Notes: generated from the letters alone by a model not told the origin. Shown: positions 35,264-46,676, numbered from the stretch's first letter. The stretch: DNA of 64,000 nt from Mesocentrotus franciscanus (GCA_037976565.1 CP137668.1:3306261-3370260); one strand, 5' to 3'. A program made the numbers and translations.

Positions 35264-38200
35264 GTAATTTGTGTAAATATTACATGAGAGGGATGTTTTT
35301 GGAAGTCAGGTTGATCTCTTTGTAATTTGTAGATTGGTGTGTATATCTACCATCTACTGTTTAATGCTACAATGTGGAAAGCTTTAACATTTCAATGATA
35401 TTTGTACCCACCAGGTCAGGAAACAACAGCCAATCTTCTCTCCTTCACTCTTCTTCATCTTGGTAGAAATCCTCAAGTCATGAAAAAGTGAGTATGGTAC
35501 ACTGTATCTTCAAATAGATGTACCTCCTGTTTGTATCTAATAGTATCATATCCTAACAGAATTATCATATCCTTACAGAATTATCATATCCTTACACAAT
35601 TATCGTATATAAGTGTGATCAGGACTATTTTTAGGGATTGAAACAATAATGGTCTTAAATCATTCAGAGATTTTCACAGATATTTTTCCCCTCATCAGAC
35701 CTCATGTGTTTTATTGTTTTTATGCCTCCGCCACCGAAGGTGGTGCCGGAGGCATCATGTTTTCGGGTTGTCCGTCCGTACGTCCGTACGTCCGTCCCGT
35801 TTGACCGTTATCACAATATCTCAAGAACCATTTAAGATTTAAACTTAAGACTCGGGAATAGTATTTATCACCATAGGAAGACGATCTGATTAGATTTTGG
35901 AGTACGTAGGTCAAAGGTCACAGGTCACAGAGGTCAACTTATGAAATTCCTTGTATTGAGTTTATTATCAAGATATCTCAAGAACCATTTGAGATTTAAA
36001 CTTCAAACTTAAGGATAGTATGTATCACCATAGGAAGACGATCTGATTAGATTTTGGAGCACGTATGTCAAAGGTCAAGGGTCACAGAGGTCAACTTATG
36101 AAATTCCATACATTGAGATTGTTATCATGATATCTCAAGAACCACTGGAGATTTAAACTTCAAACTTAGTGATAGTGTGTATCACTATAGGAAAACAATC
36201 TGATTATATTTTGGAGCACGTAGGTCAAAGGTCAAGGGTCATAGAGGTCAACTTATGAAATTCCATACATTGAGATTGTTATCATGATATCTCAAGAACC
36301 ACTGGAGATGTAAAAACTTCAAACTTAAGGATAGTATGTATCACCATAGGAAGACAATCTGATTAGATTTTGGAGCACGTAGGTCAAAGGTCAATGGTCA
36401 CAGAGGTCAACTTATGAAATTCCATACATTGAGATCATTATCGCGATATCTCAAGAACCACTGGAGAATTTTCACTTCAAACTTAATGATAGTATGTATC
36501 ACCATAGGAAGACGATCTGATTAGATTTTTGGGTCACGAGGTCAAAGGTCAAAGGTCACAGGGCTCATTATGTATGCAAAAACAGCTTGTGATCGCGTTA
36601 TCTGAACAACCGATTGATGGATTCCTGCCAAACTTTGGTCATGTATGTATCTTGCAGAGCTGATGAACTGATTAGATTTTGGGGTCACGAGGTCAAAGGT
36701 CAAAGGTCACAGGGCTCATTATGTATGCAAAAACAGCTTGTGATCGCGTTATCTCAAGAACCGATTGATGGATTCCTGCCAAACTTTGGTCATGTATGTA
36801 TCTTGCAAAGCCAATGAACTGATTAGATTTTGGGGTCACGAGGTCAAAGGTCACAGTGCACATTGTGTATGCAAAAACAGCTCGTGATCGCCTTATCTCA
36901 AGAACCGATTGATGGATTCCTGCCAAACTTAGGTCATGTATGTTACTTGCAGAGCTGATGAACTGATTAGATTTTGGGGTCATGAGGTAAAGGTCAAGGT
37001 CATGGGCTCATTATGTATGCAAAAATAGCTTGTGATCGTATTATCATTAGAACAGATTGATGGATTCCGCCAAACTTAGATCATGTATGTATCTTGCAGA
37101 GCCAATGAATGGTTCATAAGATCAAAGGTCATGGGCTCATTATGTATGCAAAAATAGCTTGTGGACGCATTCTCATTAGAACTGACAGATGGATTACTAT
37201 TTAACTGAGGAAATCTTGCAGAGCCAATGAACTGAGTAGATTTTAGGGTCATGAGGTCAAAGATCAAAGGGTCATATATGTATATGAGAAATTGCTTGTA
37301 ATCACGATATTCTGAGAACATGTTAATGGATTACAATTAAACTTGAATTTGAAAAACTTCTTCCGTTTCGGTTTGTAAAATTGCTCTATGACGGAGGCAT
37401 CATTTTCGACTGCGCGCAGTCAAATTCCATCTAGTTTTAAATTGCAATAGCTGAGTAGCAGTATCAAAAAATTATATTGACACATAGAATATGGCTTCTT
37501 CCAGGCACCTTTGCTGTTTTATTTTCTGATCCAAGTCAAAATTACCTTTATTATGGGTAAGTTTGGGGCAAGTTTGAAATTGCAATTATTTTCTGATCCA
37601 AGTCAAAATTACCTTTATTCCAGGCACCTTTGCTGTTTTATTTTCTGATCCAAGTCAAAATTACCTTTATTATGGGTAAGTTTGGGGCAAGTTTGAAATT
37701 GCAATTATTTTCTGATCCAAGTCAAAATTACCTTTATTCCAGGCACCTTTGCTGTTTTATTTTCTGATCCAAGTCAAAATTACCTTTATTATGGGTAAGT
37801 TTGAAATTGCAATTATTTTCGGATACACTAGTTACTAAACTCATGTTTGGAAACTTGTTCTGGTATTCATCAATTTGCTTAATTTACCTTCTTGGTTAAC
37901 AATTATTGTGATTTATTTTTTCTAGTAGAAATATTACAGATACCTGCTGATTCTAAAGAAATTAATTTATTCAACTAAAAGATATTTATAAATCCTTTTG
38001 ATCTTTTTATTTTTACCCAGACTCCGCGATGAAATTGATACTGTATTGAAAGGGAGAAACTATGTTGAATATTCAGATATCAGCAAGATGCAGTATCTAA
38101 CCTTGGTAAGACTGTAATTCTTTTCTTTTTACATCAAAAGGTTACACTTTTTGTTATGAACCGTAGGACCAAAGTTCCATTCAAAACCAATGTCTGATGA

Positions 38201-41200
38201 AGACCCAAAACTATGATTTTTTTTTTATAATTAAAAAAAAAATGGTATCTTACTTATGGCAACCATTTGTTGAGGCCTTGCTGTGGCATCAATGTTTGTA
38301 ATTTATTATTGATTAAACTTCTGTATTTCCTAGTTCATAAATATACTTCTCAAACATGAATACCCAAGATCTTTGAACCTTATTTCATACATCTGTTATC
38401 TTACAGGACATTTATTTACAGGATATGTATTTTTTGTTTTCCTCTTCAACTTTGAGGAAATCCATTTTGAATCTACATCGATAGAACGCTGAAAGTTTTT
38501 ACCAAAGTGTATATTAATGACTGTGTTCTCTTTCAGGTTTTGAAAGAGGCTCTTAGAATCAACCCTCCTGTTGGTCATTTGCATAGACTTTTACCTCATG
38601 AGATGGATCTATGTGGATACAAAGTGCCTAAAGGCAGTGTCGTAATGGTAAGTATGTATATCCACAGTCTTCCCCTGATGTATTCAATTACTTCCTTTAT
38701 CTTGCTCTTTTTCCTCATTATGTAGTCCATGTAATGTAAGTCATGTTGAGTACATTTCTAATACAGTATATCTTATGGCCAAAGAATTTCCTTCTTGTAT
38801 CAATTTTTAAAAATCAGGCTGGGATGAAAAAGAACAGACTGATACAAAGAAATGGGACCAGCAAAATTACCCTGATATAAGAAGAGGTTGTTATAACAGT
38901 GTTCTTGATAAGTTCCTCTGTATTTCCTTTATCTTGCTCTTTATCTTGCTCTTTTTCCTCATTATGTAGTCCATGTACTGTAAGTCATGTTAGTCTTCCC
39001 CTGGTGTCTTCAATTACTTCCTTTATCTTGCTCTTTTTCCACATTATGTAGCCCCATGTACTGTAAGTCATGTTAGTCTTCCCCTGGTGTCTTCAATTAC
39101 TTCCTTTATCTTGCTCTTTTTCCTCATTATGTAGTCCATGTACTGTAAGTCATGTTAGTCTTCCCCTGGTGTCTTCAATTACTTCCTTTATCTTGCTCTT
39201 TTTCCTCATTATGTAGTCCCATATACTGTAAGTCATGTTGAGTACATTTCTAATACAGTAGAAACTTCATTATAACAAATTACTTACCGGTATGGCCAAA
39301 GATATTACCTTCTTGAATCAATTTTTTTAATCAGGCCGGGATGAAAAAGAACAGAATACAAAGAAATGGGACCAGCAAAATTACCCTGATATAAGAAGAG
39401 GTTGTTATAACAGTGTTCTTGATAAGCTCCTGTATTTCCTTTCTGTATTGCTTACTATAATTTTGTATTATAATGTGTATGATTATATGATTATGAGAGT
39501 AATCAAAGCATTTTTTAAAAATTCCTATGACTCTCTTTCTATTCAGATGCCTGTATATGGAATGGGTAGGAATGAGAAACATTTCAAGAATCCAGAGAAG
39601 TTTGATCCGGAGAGATTCACAAGGGATGAAGACAGGTAGGGATAAAATCAATCATAATGTGAAAGAAAAACCTGATAGCTAGGTTAAGGGATATTTATTA
39701 GTGTTGGTTGGAGAAGAAAAAAAAACAATCAGTGAAATTTATTGATATATTTCATAGCCATTTCTTTGCTTTGTTTTGATCTTCTCTGACCTTCTAAAGC
39801 TAAATTTAAAAAAAGAAGAAATAAAATGGTACATGTATATGCAACCAGGCAACACAAAACCACCAAACAGTCACATGTTGTGATTTTCAGTTAGAGCTCA
39901 ATGAATATGTATTTGATCAGGATGGTCAAATGGTACTTTATTTGCATTTTGTGAAAGAGTACACTTTTAATTTCAAAATTTGGAAGCACTAAACAATCTG
40001 AAAAAGTTATTTTGGCAGTGTTTTGTAGACGTGTGAATGTCTGATTTTGAGTATGTTTAGTGTTGTAATTTTCATTTCTTTACAACCCTGGCCTACTGGT
40101 CTCATTTTTATCTCCTACAACTTTGAAATAGAGTAAGCTGTTGTATTGATACATAGACAAAATAGAGAACAAGATGTGCCTAATTGGTGTTACAAGATTT
40201 AGGACAATCCATTTATCCCATTTTAGAGTTTTAATCCTGTTGTCACCTCACACAATACCTTGAGAGTCAGAGTACTTCAATAGACTGCATACTTCAACTT
40301 TTTCTCCAAGTAACATTCTTTCCCAATGGATTTTTTTCTCTTTTTTAGTTGGGTTAGGAACATCAATTTTGATGAGTAATATATATATCATTTTAAAGCT
40401 GAGAATCTCCTCTTTTTTTAATCTGGCGACTTTTTGATGGTTTGTGGTGCACATATCACATTACTGACACACTCTTGAAAAATGATGTCTTAATAATCAT
40501 ATTATAAAAATGTTAATAATTCTCAAATCAGTAAAAGGTAAAAATAGATTTGAAAAATAGATTTCTTTCTGGTGATAGGAATGACCCAAACTTATGTTGT
40601 ACCAATAGCTTTCAAAGCCAATAGGAGGAATCTAACCGTAAATTTAGTCCTATAGTGCAAGAGGATAAACAAGAAAAAGACATAGATTTTTTTCACGAAA
40701 TCTGTAGCCTTGACCAACTGTCTGCATTACCTTATATTGTGAACTTTCTTTTTTGATCTTGCAGTCCCTTATTTGCGTACATGCCATTTTCTCTGGGTGC
40801 TCGATCCTGCATTGGCCAGACATTTGCTATGGTGAGTAATACAGGCTGGCCTCCCTCAAGGGCAATATAAATCCCATAGCAGTGCAGAGTTGTAAAACAT
40901 GAATTTGAATGAACTTGTATGTCCCATACCTCTTTTTTTTGCATTATGGAATTGTGAACATAAGGTGACATCAAAATATCGTATTATTTGACGTTTTATA
41001 TGAATCATGCTTAATGAGGGCTGTCAGATTGATACATTCATCAGATAAACAGAAATCTTAGATGTGGTCGTAACAAATATTTATTTTCCACTCATCTCTT
41101 GAAATAGTATTGAATGAAAAACAAAACAAACATATTTTCAATTGTTTTTATGCCTCTGCAAGTAGCCAGAGGCATTATGTTTTCGGCTGCGCGCAGTCGA

Positions 41201-41437
41201 AGATCCATCTAGTTTATCCATCAACTAGGATAGATTTTCAACCATTGATGCAGATTCCTTTTGTAATTTTGATTGTATTTCTATTACTGGTAGATTGAAT
41301 CCAAGGTGGTCGTATGTAAGCTCATTCAGCAACTGGAATTCCAACTTGTACCCAACCAGAGCTTTGAGTTTGTAGAAGAGGTCACTTTCAAGCCCAAAGA
41401 TGGCTGCAAAAGTTACATCACAATGAGAAACCTTTGA
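24951..41437 (+). CDS. CYP46A1: Cytochrome P450 family 46 (CYP46A1-like), complete, 13 exons
   Basis: Vertebrate CYP46A1 is the ER-anchored monooxygenase that 24-hydroxylates cholesterol. Coding exons: 24951-25084, 27098-27172, 27885-27966, 29236-29396, 31452-31590, 32699-32812, 33533-33767, 35415-35487, 38021-38105, 38537-38647, 39547-39635, 40765-40831 and 41294-41437. Every border is GT-AG and every phase joins, giving 1509 bases, or 502 residues (human 500). Residues 5-30 are a membrane anchor, then SFLLGHLPLYK as in CYP46. The I-helix oxygen-binding motif AGQETT is at 313-318, ExxR (EALR) at 370-373, PERF at 424-427, and the heme loop FSLGARSCIG at 441-450 with Cys448 as ligand. All catalytic landmarks are intact. 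Substrate identity in this animal is an inference; a paralogue within clan 3/4 is possible but the exon and sequence pattern favour family 46. Confidence 0.95.
25225..25805 (+). mobile_element. 5'-truncated LINE (reverse-transcriptase C-terminus)
   Basis: The open frame ending at 25708 has the LINE C-terminal signature: L-P-T-P-A-N-L-F-K-W-K-I-K, then a C-x2-C-x8-H-x4-C zinc-binding motif (CYYCNRPGT...HVFFEC) and F-W. After the stop come AATAAA (25788) and a CAACAACAA-type tail. Only the 3' end is present, the usual product of incomplete reverse transcription. It lies in CYP46A1 intron 1, sense. The type is probably L1/Tx1-like, from memory of the motif only. Confidence 0.8.
25836..26235. repeat. 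SINE-like repeat (AGCGCTTTACA)
   Basis: TTATTATAGCGCTTAATACA and TCTAAGCGCTTTACAGATAT follow an ATA-rich stretch right after the LINE tail. I recall AGCGCTTTACA repeats as common in marine invertebrates; a trace also occurs at 32945 (TGTAAAGCGCC). The boundaries are uncertain. Confidence 0.5.
26863..26935. repeat. Terminal fragment of family C
   Basis: TTAGACAGAAATAATCATCT, GGTGTGGGAGAATTCT and AACTGACATATGAG match the inner end of the family C right arm (22630). Confidence 0.6.
27250..27602. mobile_element. MITE with 35-bp inverted ends
   Basis: TTAGGCCAAATAACAAAAAT..GTGTTTCTCGTCC is inverted at 27569-27602 (GGACGAGAAACAC..GTTATTTGGCC). No coding content. CYP46A1 intron 2. Confidence 0.85.
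28631..28677. repeat. 10-bp minisatellite ACCAGTTATG, about 4.7 copies
   Basis: Exact head-to-tail copies in CYP46A1 intron 3. Confidence 0.95.
28700..28915 (-). mobile_element. Degraded copy of MITE family B
   Basis: TCTGGTCATG, TTGATGTATACTGTGAGGTT, GATCAAAATGA and CACAGAAATGTGTAT follow the block order of family B copy 1, but many substitutions have accumulated and the TTAA ends are lost. Confidence 0.55.
29962..30198. mobile_element. mariner-type MITE
   Basis: CAGTGCGTCCCAGAAAAAAC..GAAACCGAGAAG is matched inverted by CTTCTCGGTTTCG..TTTTTTCTGGGATGCACTG, flanked by TA on both sides. TA duplications and a CAGT-type terminus are Tc1/mariner features. 237 bp, CYP46A1 intron 4. Confidence 0.88.
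30331..31363. mobile_element. Element with GTCTCGCCTGCA ends and tandem core
   Basis: GTCTCGCCTGCATA at the left and TGCAGGCGAGAC at the right enclose about four tandem, diverged units of roughly 185 bp (landmarks AATCATGTGAGTAGAATT, AGGTCACAAAGTCAA, TTAGACTATGTTGTGG). No protein is encoded. Confidence 0.75.
31858..32470. mobile_element. Composite repeat: GTATAAGACGCAC element containing a LINE piece
   Basis: It opens TACCGTAAATCTCCGTGTAT AAGACGCAC and near the far end has GGGGTGCGTTGGTGTAC, an inverted echo of the start. Between them is the reverse-transcriptase fragment at 32081-32245. The borders are approximate. Confidence 0.5.
32081..32245 (+). pseudogene. Non-LTR reverse-transcriptase fragment
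   Basis: The frame reads SNRSQYVVYN, then THGLPQGSILGPLLFLIYIN-D-L, the conserved palm region of LINE reverse transcriptases of the Jockey/CR1/I type, just upstream of where the catalytic YADD would lie. It stops 15 residues later. This is a separate event from the LINE at 25225. Confidence 0.85.
34022..34619. mobile_element. GC-rich MITE-like element in CYP46A1 intron 7
   Basis: CTAATGCCTAGGTCACAAAT..ACACCGGCCCCGTAC is mirrored by GTACAGGCCCCGGAGTGTAT..ATGTGAAAGCCCCATTAG. The composition (CGTACGG, CGCCCG, GGCCGGGTGCC) contrasts sharply with the AT-rich intron. No long frame. Confidence 0.7.
35220..35261. repeat. (TA)n microsatellite
   Basis: Uninterrupted TA repeats in CYP46A1 intron 7, ending 153 bp before exon 8. 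Confidence 0.95.
35717..37436. mobile_element. TTTTATGCCTCCG element with long tandem core
   Basis: It starts with a hairpin (GCCTCCGCCACC / GGTGGTGCCGGAGGC), then CGTCCGTACG repeats. It ends GACGGAGGCATC..GACTGCGCGCAGTC. Between are at least five units of about 155 bp (TATCTCAAGAACCA, CACCATAGGAAGACGATCTG, AGGTCAAAGGTCA) and then units of about 140 bp (AAAACAGCTTGTGATCG). A deleted copy lies at 41143-41215. Confidence 0.8.
37501..37820. repeat. 119-bp tandem repeat, nearly three copies
   Basis: CCAGGCACCTTTGCTGTTTT begins units at 37501, 37620 and 37739; copies are almost identical. CYP46A1 intron 8. Confidence 0.93.
38665..39440. repeat. Minisatellite and segmental tandem duplication in CYP46A1 intron 10
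   Basis: A unit of about 83 bp (TAGTCTTCCCCTGGTGTCTT ... AAGTCATGT) recurs at 38991, 39074 and 39156, with an earlier variant beginning near 38668. A flanking block (GGGATGAAAAAGAACAGA ... GTTCTTGATAAG) is duplicated at about 38764 and 39280. Confidence 0.85.
41143..41215. mobile_element. Minimal derivative of the TTTTATGCCTCCG element
   Basis: TTTTTATGCCTCTGCA, CCAGAGGCATTATGTTTTCG, then GCTGCGCGCAGTCGA and ATCCATCTAGTTT: both ends of the 35717 element with the core deleted. It lies 78 bp before the last CYP46A1 exon. Confidence 0.85.
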
Positions 41438-41514
41438 CATCACAATGAGAAACCTGTGACATCACAATGAGAAACCTGTGACATCACAATGAGAAACCTG
41501 TGACATCACAATGA
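41416..41514. repeat. 22-bp tandem repeat spanning the CYP46A1 stop codon
   Basis: CATCACAATGAGAAACCT[TG]TGA repeats at 41416, 41438, 41460 and 41482, with a partial fifth copy at 41504. The first unit is the last seven codons (ending I-T-M-R-N-L, stop); later units carry CCTGTGA. Confidence 0.97.
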
Positions 41515-42049
41515 TATATTATTAGGACGCATTGTGTGTGATAACTGTTATTATTTTTTTATATTGTGGATTTGATGTATTATGTTTAGACACTTACAGG
41601 GTACAATTTAACTACACTCACTAAGGAGCACTCTAACCAGTTATCATTCTACAGTTGTGCATATACTAACTCAAGCCACTAAGATATTTGGATCACTTGG
41701 GATATGGTACCCTTTATGCACCTGGGTAGGGAGAAGTAATGTAGATGAAGATACTCTTTCATGACAACACAAGTGTAGTGCCAGGACTCAAACCTAAGGC
41801 ATATGGATCTCTAGTCAAGTATCGCGACAATTCTACTGCAAAACCTATACACTATGTAAAGGGGCCTCTTTAAAAGAGTTGTGACTGATCTGAAGCAATC
41901 AAAAGTCCTCCAAATCTTTCAAAAAGATGCAATCTCCTATCTCGTAGTAAGCCTATATTGTCAATTTGACCCCGGGCCCACCCCTCTACTTTTTCTTTTT
42001 ATTATACATTGGATACATGGATATCTTTTGGTATGGATTCTTATTGATA

Positions 42050-42055
42050 AATAAA
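42050..42055 (+). terminator. Candidate CYP46A1 poly(A) signal
   Basis: TTGATAAATAAAGATC is a good AATAAA in AT-rich context about 610 bases past the stop. Confidence 0.5.
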
Positions 42056-42444
42056 GATCTATAGATCTTTTAGTGAGTTTTACCACACCAAGTACAATGT
42101 GTGGGACTGAAATACCTCTCTTAAAGTGAGACAGCTTATGTCACCTTTTAAAGCTTTATTACTCAAAAATTACACATATATGTTTTGGAAGCAGGGACTC
42201 ACCTTTGGTATTTCCCTTATTATTAGATTTCCTTGGTAACAGTTTGTATTTTCCTGTGAGATATGCATTTCAGAATTTTGCTTTTAAACTTCCCGCGAGA
42301 GATTTGACTTGTATTGAATGTGACGTTGAGGGTGCTATTTTTGTTCAGAGGCTCTATGATTACCCTGGCTTTAAATTGGCGTGAAAATGGTGTGACGGCT
42401 GAATTCTGGATTTATTTTGTGTTTATTGAAATTTGTTGACATGT

Positions 42445-42930
42445 CCAAATTATTCTAAGTGTAGACCTTTTGGTCACTTACACTTCTGAAATATTCTAAG
42501 TGTCACTGTTTTGGCTCTGGAAGGACTTAAACAGAAAACACAAATCATTCATTGCATCCTTGTATATAATTATTTATTATAGAACTGAGTCAACATGTGT
42601 GGAAGGAACATATATGTCCTCATTCGTACCGCAGGGTCTGGGACCCTGGCATTATTTATTCAGTCCTTTACTTGTTGAGAATAACTGATTTTACTTTGGA
42701 ACTTTATAAGTCTTAGTCTTCTGACTAAGCTAACTTGGAGAGTTGAGTGTGTCTCAAAAGTGCCTTTATACGTAAGCCTTACCTTGTTCAATATGTTTAT
42801 GAAATATACAAACAAATATTCTAAGTGTGAACCTTTTGGTCATTAACACTACTGAAATATTCTAAGTATAGACCTTTTGGTCACTTGCACTGCTAAAATT
42901 ATTCTAAGTCAAGACCTTTTGGTCATAATG
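42445..42930. repeat. Cluster of ATTCTAAGT..GACCTTTTGGTCA repeats
   Basis: The self-complementary GACCTTTTGGTC, preceded by ATTCTAAGTGTA-like sequence, occurs at 42464, 42871 and 42913, with variants at 42487 and 42829. Spacing is irregular. Confidence 0.75.
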
Positions 42931-45195
42931 TATACATACTAGGAATTGAAATACATGTAGTTATGAATGCGTACTAAATAGTATAGTCATGCCTATTAGT
43001 CTTTGGCGGTGTCACTAGTTCCCCCCTCCTCCCCATTTTATCTGACGTTCCAGTTCCAGTGGACAAACTACGTTTCAGGATATCCGATCAGATGATTTTG
43101 GCTACAGAACAGAATGCCATTTTTGTTTAGATGAACATGTTATCAATTTGCCTTCAGTTTTGATGATCAGTCAGTGAGGTACTACATTGAAGAACCAACT
43201 CCAGAGGACTTGGAAGTTGACCACCCCCCTTCCTGCTAGTCCACCGCCATGCATGATTTAGTAATTACATTATATATATATATATATATATGTGAATCTA
43301 GAGTGTAAACTCTGTAAAGTTATGGCTCAGGTTAAACAAAGAGAGTTGTTCCCTTGTAAAGATTTCTCTTAGTCATAGTTTCTGGGAGATAGCATCTCTG
43401 AGGCCAGTTACTATAAGCGTCGGTTACCACAGTTGGGAAAATAGCACTGGCCAGCATACGAGGCAGTGACTACGTGTTTAGTAGGTATTGGAAAGTTTGG
43501 TTCAGGTATGCCCAGGAGGGAGAAATGGTGTTGGCAAGTTGAGACAAGCGGAGTTTTATACAAAGGAAGAGATGTGTTATGCGCTGGTTGCATCATCACG
43601 GTTTAGGGGATAATGAGTTATGGAAAAGAAGAGTTAAAACTGACTAGGGAACTAGGTTTGAATTGTTTGGAAGACCGCGAGTTATAGTAACAGGCCTACT
43701 TGGAGAAAAGACTTGGTTTGAAAATAAAGACAGAAATTTTGGAACGTAAATGTAAATAACTTATAAACATTTGTAAATCGTAAATACTGCAGTTGTACAT
43801 AAGTTGAACCATTATCATTGTTGCGGAATTCATTCCACCAGTCACTGTTTTATACAAGATTAGAGTTCAAGTTAAACTTTATTACAAATTAGTATTGAAT
43901 AATTTATTGAAGCATTGCCTGACCAGTAATTGTAGACCTGATTGATAACGGAGATGTTGATGGAGAGATAATTATGATTGTCAAGCCAGAGAGAGAGGAA
44001 ATAGTGAATTCGGATTGATTTATTTAGCCAACAGTTTGCTTGATGCAGACGGCCCTTTTACGCCATTGATTCCAGCTCGGATAAGTTTGAGAGACAGAGA
44101 GTAGGGTAGTAAAGAAATGCGAGACTATGCAGTGAGAGGCTCAGTGAGTGCTCAGTGGCCCCTATGCCTGAGTAATGTCGAGCGAACGTGTGCAATACGC
44201 ATACCCATGTGTGAGAAATGCCTAAGTTTCCATATGTGTTTAACATGCAAGTATTGATACACGTGTGCATGATGGTGTATGAATGAGTAGCGACAAGCAT
44301 GTGATGGAAGAGAGATTTACTTGTAATAAACAAATAGACAGAGTATAAGAGGACAGAATATTTACCAGTATTTCTTGACTTGTTCCTAATTAAGCTAAAA
44401 GAAGCTTTATGCACCTTGAGGAACATCTTGGTGAATATTCTGTAGTTACATGCATTAGTTTTTCTTGTTTGCTGCTTATGATATGTACGATGTGAGAATG
44501 TTTGAATAGTTTATTTTTATAGGTTGTAAAATGTCATCTTCTTAAGACTTACAAATTTAAGTACTTTATTGAATTTCGCCAGTATTTTGTCAAAATATAC
44601 AAGTTTGAAGAAAAGGTATGAGAATAGTGCTTGGTCTTCTATCATGTCTTCCAATTGCATTTATCAATTAATCAATAGACAAATATATGTTTTTGATGTT
44701 CTAGTTACAGTAAGCAAAATAGTTTTGTTATCAGTAGGAGTCACAATAAGTATTGATATATTTGTGATGTCATGTGACATTTATAAGTTCAGTAATTCAT
44801 ACCAGACCAAGGAAAACCAATCAAGAATACTCTGACATGTATACACTGTGCAATATGGGCGACATGAAGCAACGTAAATACTGGTAACCAAAATGCACTG
44901 ATGAGTTACATGTATACAGTGTTTCAATTCCAAAGCCATCTATCCTAAGGATCAGCTGAATATTGTGTGCTCTATATCTATATCTCATGCATCCTTAAGC
45001 ATTCGGTCAGATACGACGAGGTGAACTTTTTATTTAAAAAAAACACGCTTGGCATTTCTGTATCTATACTAGTAATTCACAGAGCTCAGTGAATATGCGT
45101 AGGACCTTTATTGAGTGCAGTTGTCATTCATTTACAAATTGTTTTTTAAAAATGCTGCAGTTTATCACTTCATATCTGCATGAGCCTTAATACAG
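42931..45195. other. No gene recognised
   Basis: A (TA)n tract lies at 43271-43291. Around 43050-43240 short open stretches with acidic residues end in stops and might be the tail of an old retroelement, but no motif supports that. The rest shows no splice-bounded frame. Confidence 0.5.
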
Positions 45196-45530
45196 GATAG
45201 AGTTCTCATGCAAGTCATTTTACTGATATGCAATACTCTCTAGCTGCAATGATAGCTGGATAGAGTTCTCAAGTCATTTTACTGATATGCAATACTCTCT
45301 AGCTGCAATGATAGCTGGATAGAGTTCTCAAGTCATTTTACTGATATGCAATACTCTCTAGCTGCAATGATAGCTGGATAGAGTTCTCAAGTCATTTTAC
45401 TGATATGCAATACTCTCTAGCTGCAATGATAGCTGGATAGAGTTCTCAAGTCATTTTACTGATATGCAATACTCTCTAGCTGCAATGATAGAAGATAGAG
45501 TTCTCAAGTCATTTTACTGATATGCAATGC
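45196..45530. repeat. 59-bp tandem repeat, about six copies
   Basis: Unit begins GATAGAGTTCTCAAGTCATT and ends CTGCAATGATAGCTG. The first unit has a 3-base insertion (CTCATGCAAG) and the last is truncated; the middle copies are identical. Confidence 0.97.
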
Positions 45531-46062
45531 TCCTCACAACATAAAGTAGTACTAGCCCACTTGAGTAATGGCCTCATCATATACAATCTTTTTGCCTTTA
45601 TTATGCTGAAAATGCACCTCTGATGCAAACAAAATGGAAATCAAGGCCTGTTTCTTAGACATTTAACAACAAATTATTCTTTCTTTGATTAAAAAAATAT
45701 ATTGCAAAGAATTTGTAAACAAAGTTTGTTTTATACTAGGCTCTTCATGTTGATTAAATTTGCTACCAAGTATTCCAAGCAATGTTATATTGAAAATAAT
45801 GTTCCATAGATACCTTGTGATATTCTTGTAGAAACTGATACATTTATTATCTTTGTCTAATATATAATATTTTGTGTGTTCATTATAGGTCTTTCATTTG
45901 TGTAACCCAAGGTATGTTGATTTTTATTAAAATATGTTTTATTTTAGGGAGAACCCTGTACTATTGGCCTTTTCTTGTTTTGCTTGTCAGAGAAACTTGT
46001 AGCCAAAGTGACTAAAAACTTGATGAATTAATAAAAATAGGGTGGGGGGAGTCTTGTTACAG

Positions 46063-46158
46063 AAATTCCAGACTTGCGTCCTGACCAATGAGTCACCGCA
46101 GCTTGCTATGATAACTCCTAGATCTGCCAGTGTTGCATGTGCAGCTATATCAGCTGGT
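46063..46158 (+). CDS. Candidate internal exon, unknown gene
   Basis: Between GTCTTGTTACAG and a consensus donor GGT|GTAAGTG lie exactly 32 codons, open in one frame only (K-F-Q-T-C-V-L-T-N-E ... A-C-A-A-I-S-A-G). I recognise no family and find no partner exon nearby. Confidence 0.28.
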
Positions 46159-46236
46159 GTAAGTGAAGGCATATTGATCGGAGTTATGATTGACCAAGAT
46201 TTGGAGGTAATCCTGATGCAGGTGATGTGATTGTGA

Positions 46237-46676
46237 TCACTGGTGATGATGATGATGATGATGATCACTGGTGATGGTGATGATGATGATGATGCTGCTG
46301 ATGATGATGCTGCTGATGATGATGGTGATGATGATGGTTATGATAATGGTGATTATTTATGGTTATGATACAGATGATGGTGATGGTGAAGATGATGTTA
46401 ATGATGGTGATTATGATGCAGATGATGATGATTATAAGAAAGAGGTAACTGAATATAGAGGCTTAAGCCTCTGTTCATAAGCTTCCATAAATTAATTTAA
46501 TAAAATTATGTAAGTATAATGGTGTGATGGTGATGGTGATGAAGGTGATAATGGTGATGATGATAATAATTAATGATTGCATGGCCCATATGATGCAGAT
46601 CGATGATGACGATGATTAAGGTTGATGATGATGGACTGGTGATGATGATGATGATGATGGTGAAGATGGTTATGAA
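46237..46676. repeat. (GAT/GGT)n microsatellite blocks
   Basis: GATGATGATGGTGATG arrays at 46237-46440 and 46520-46670, separated by a short unique piece. Poly-Met and poly-Asp frames here are repeat artefacts. Confidence 0.9.

Noticed and set aside
43050..43240. Possible retroelement coding tail
   Set aside because: Short open stretches but no protease, reverse transcriptase, integrase or LTR signature could be found.
46271..46480. Poly-Met/Asp frame
   Set aside because: It is the translation of a (GAT)n repeat.
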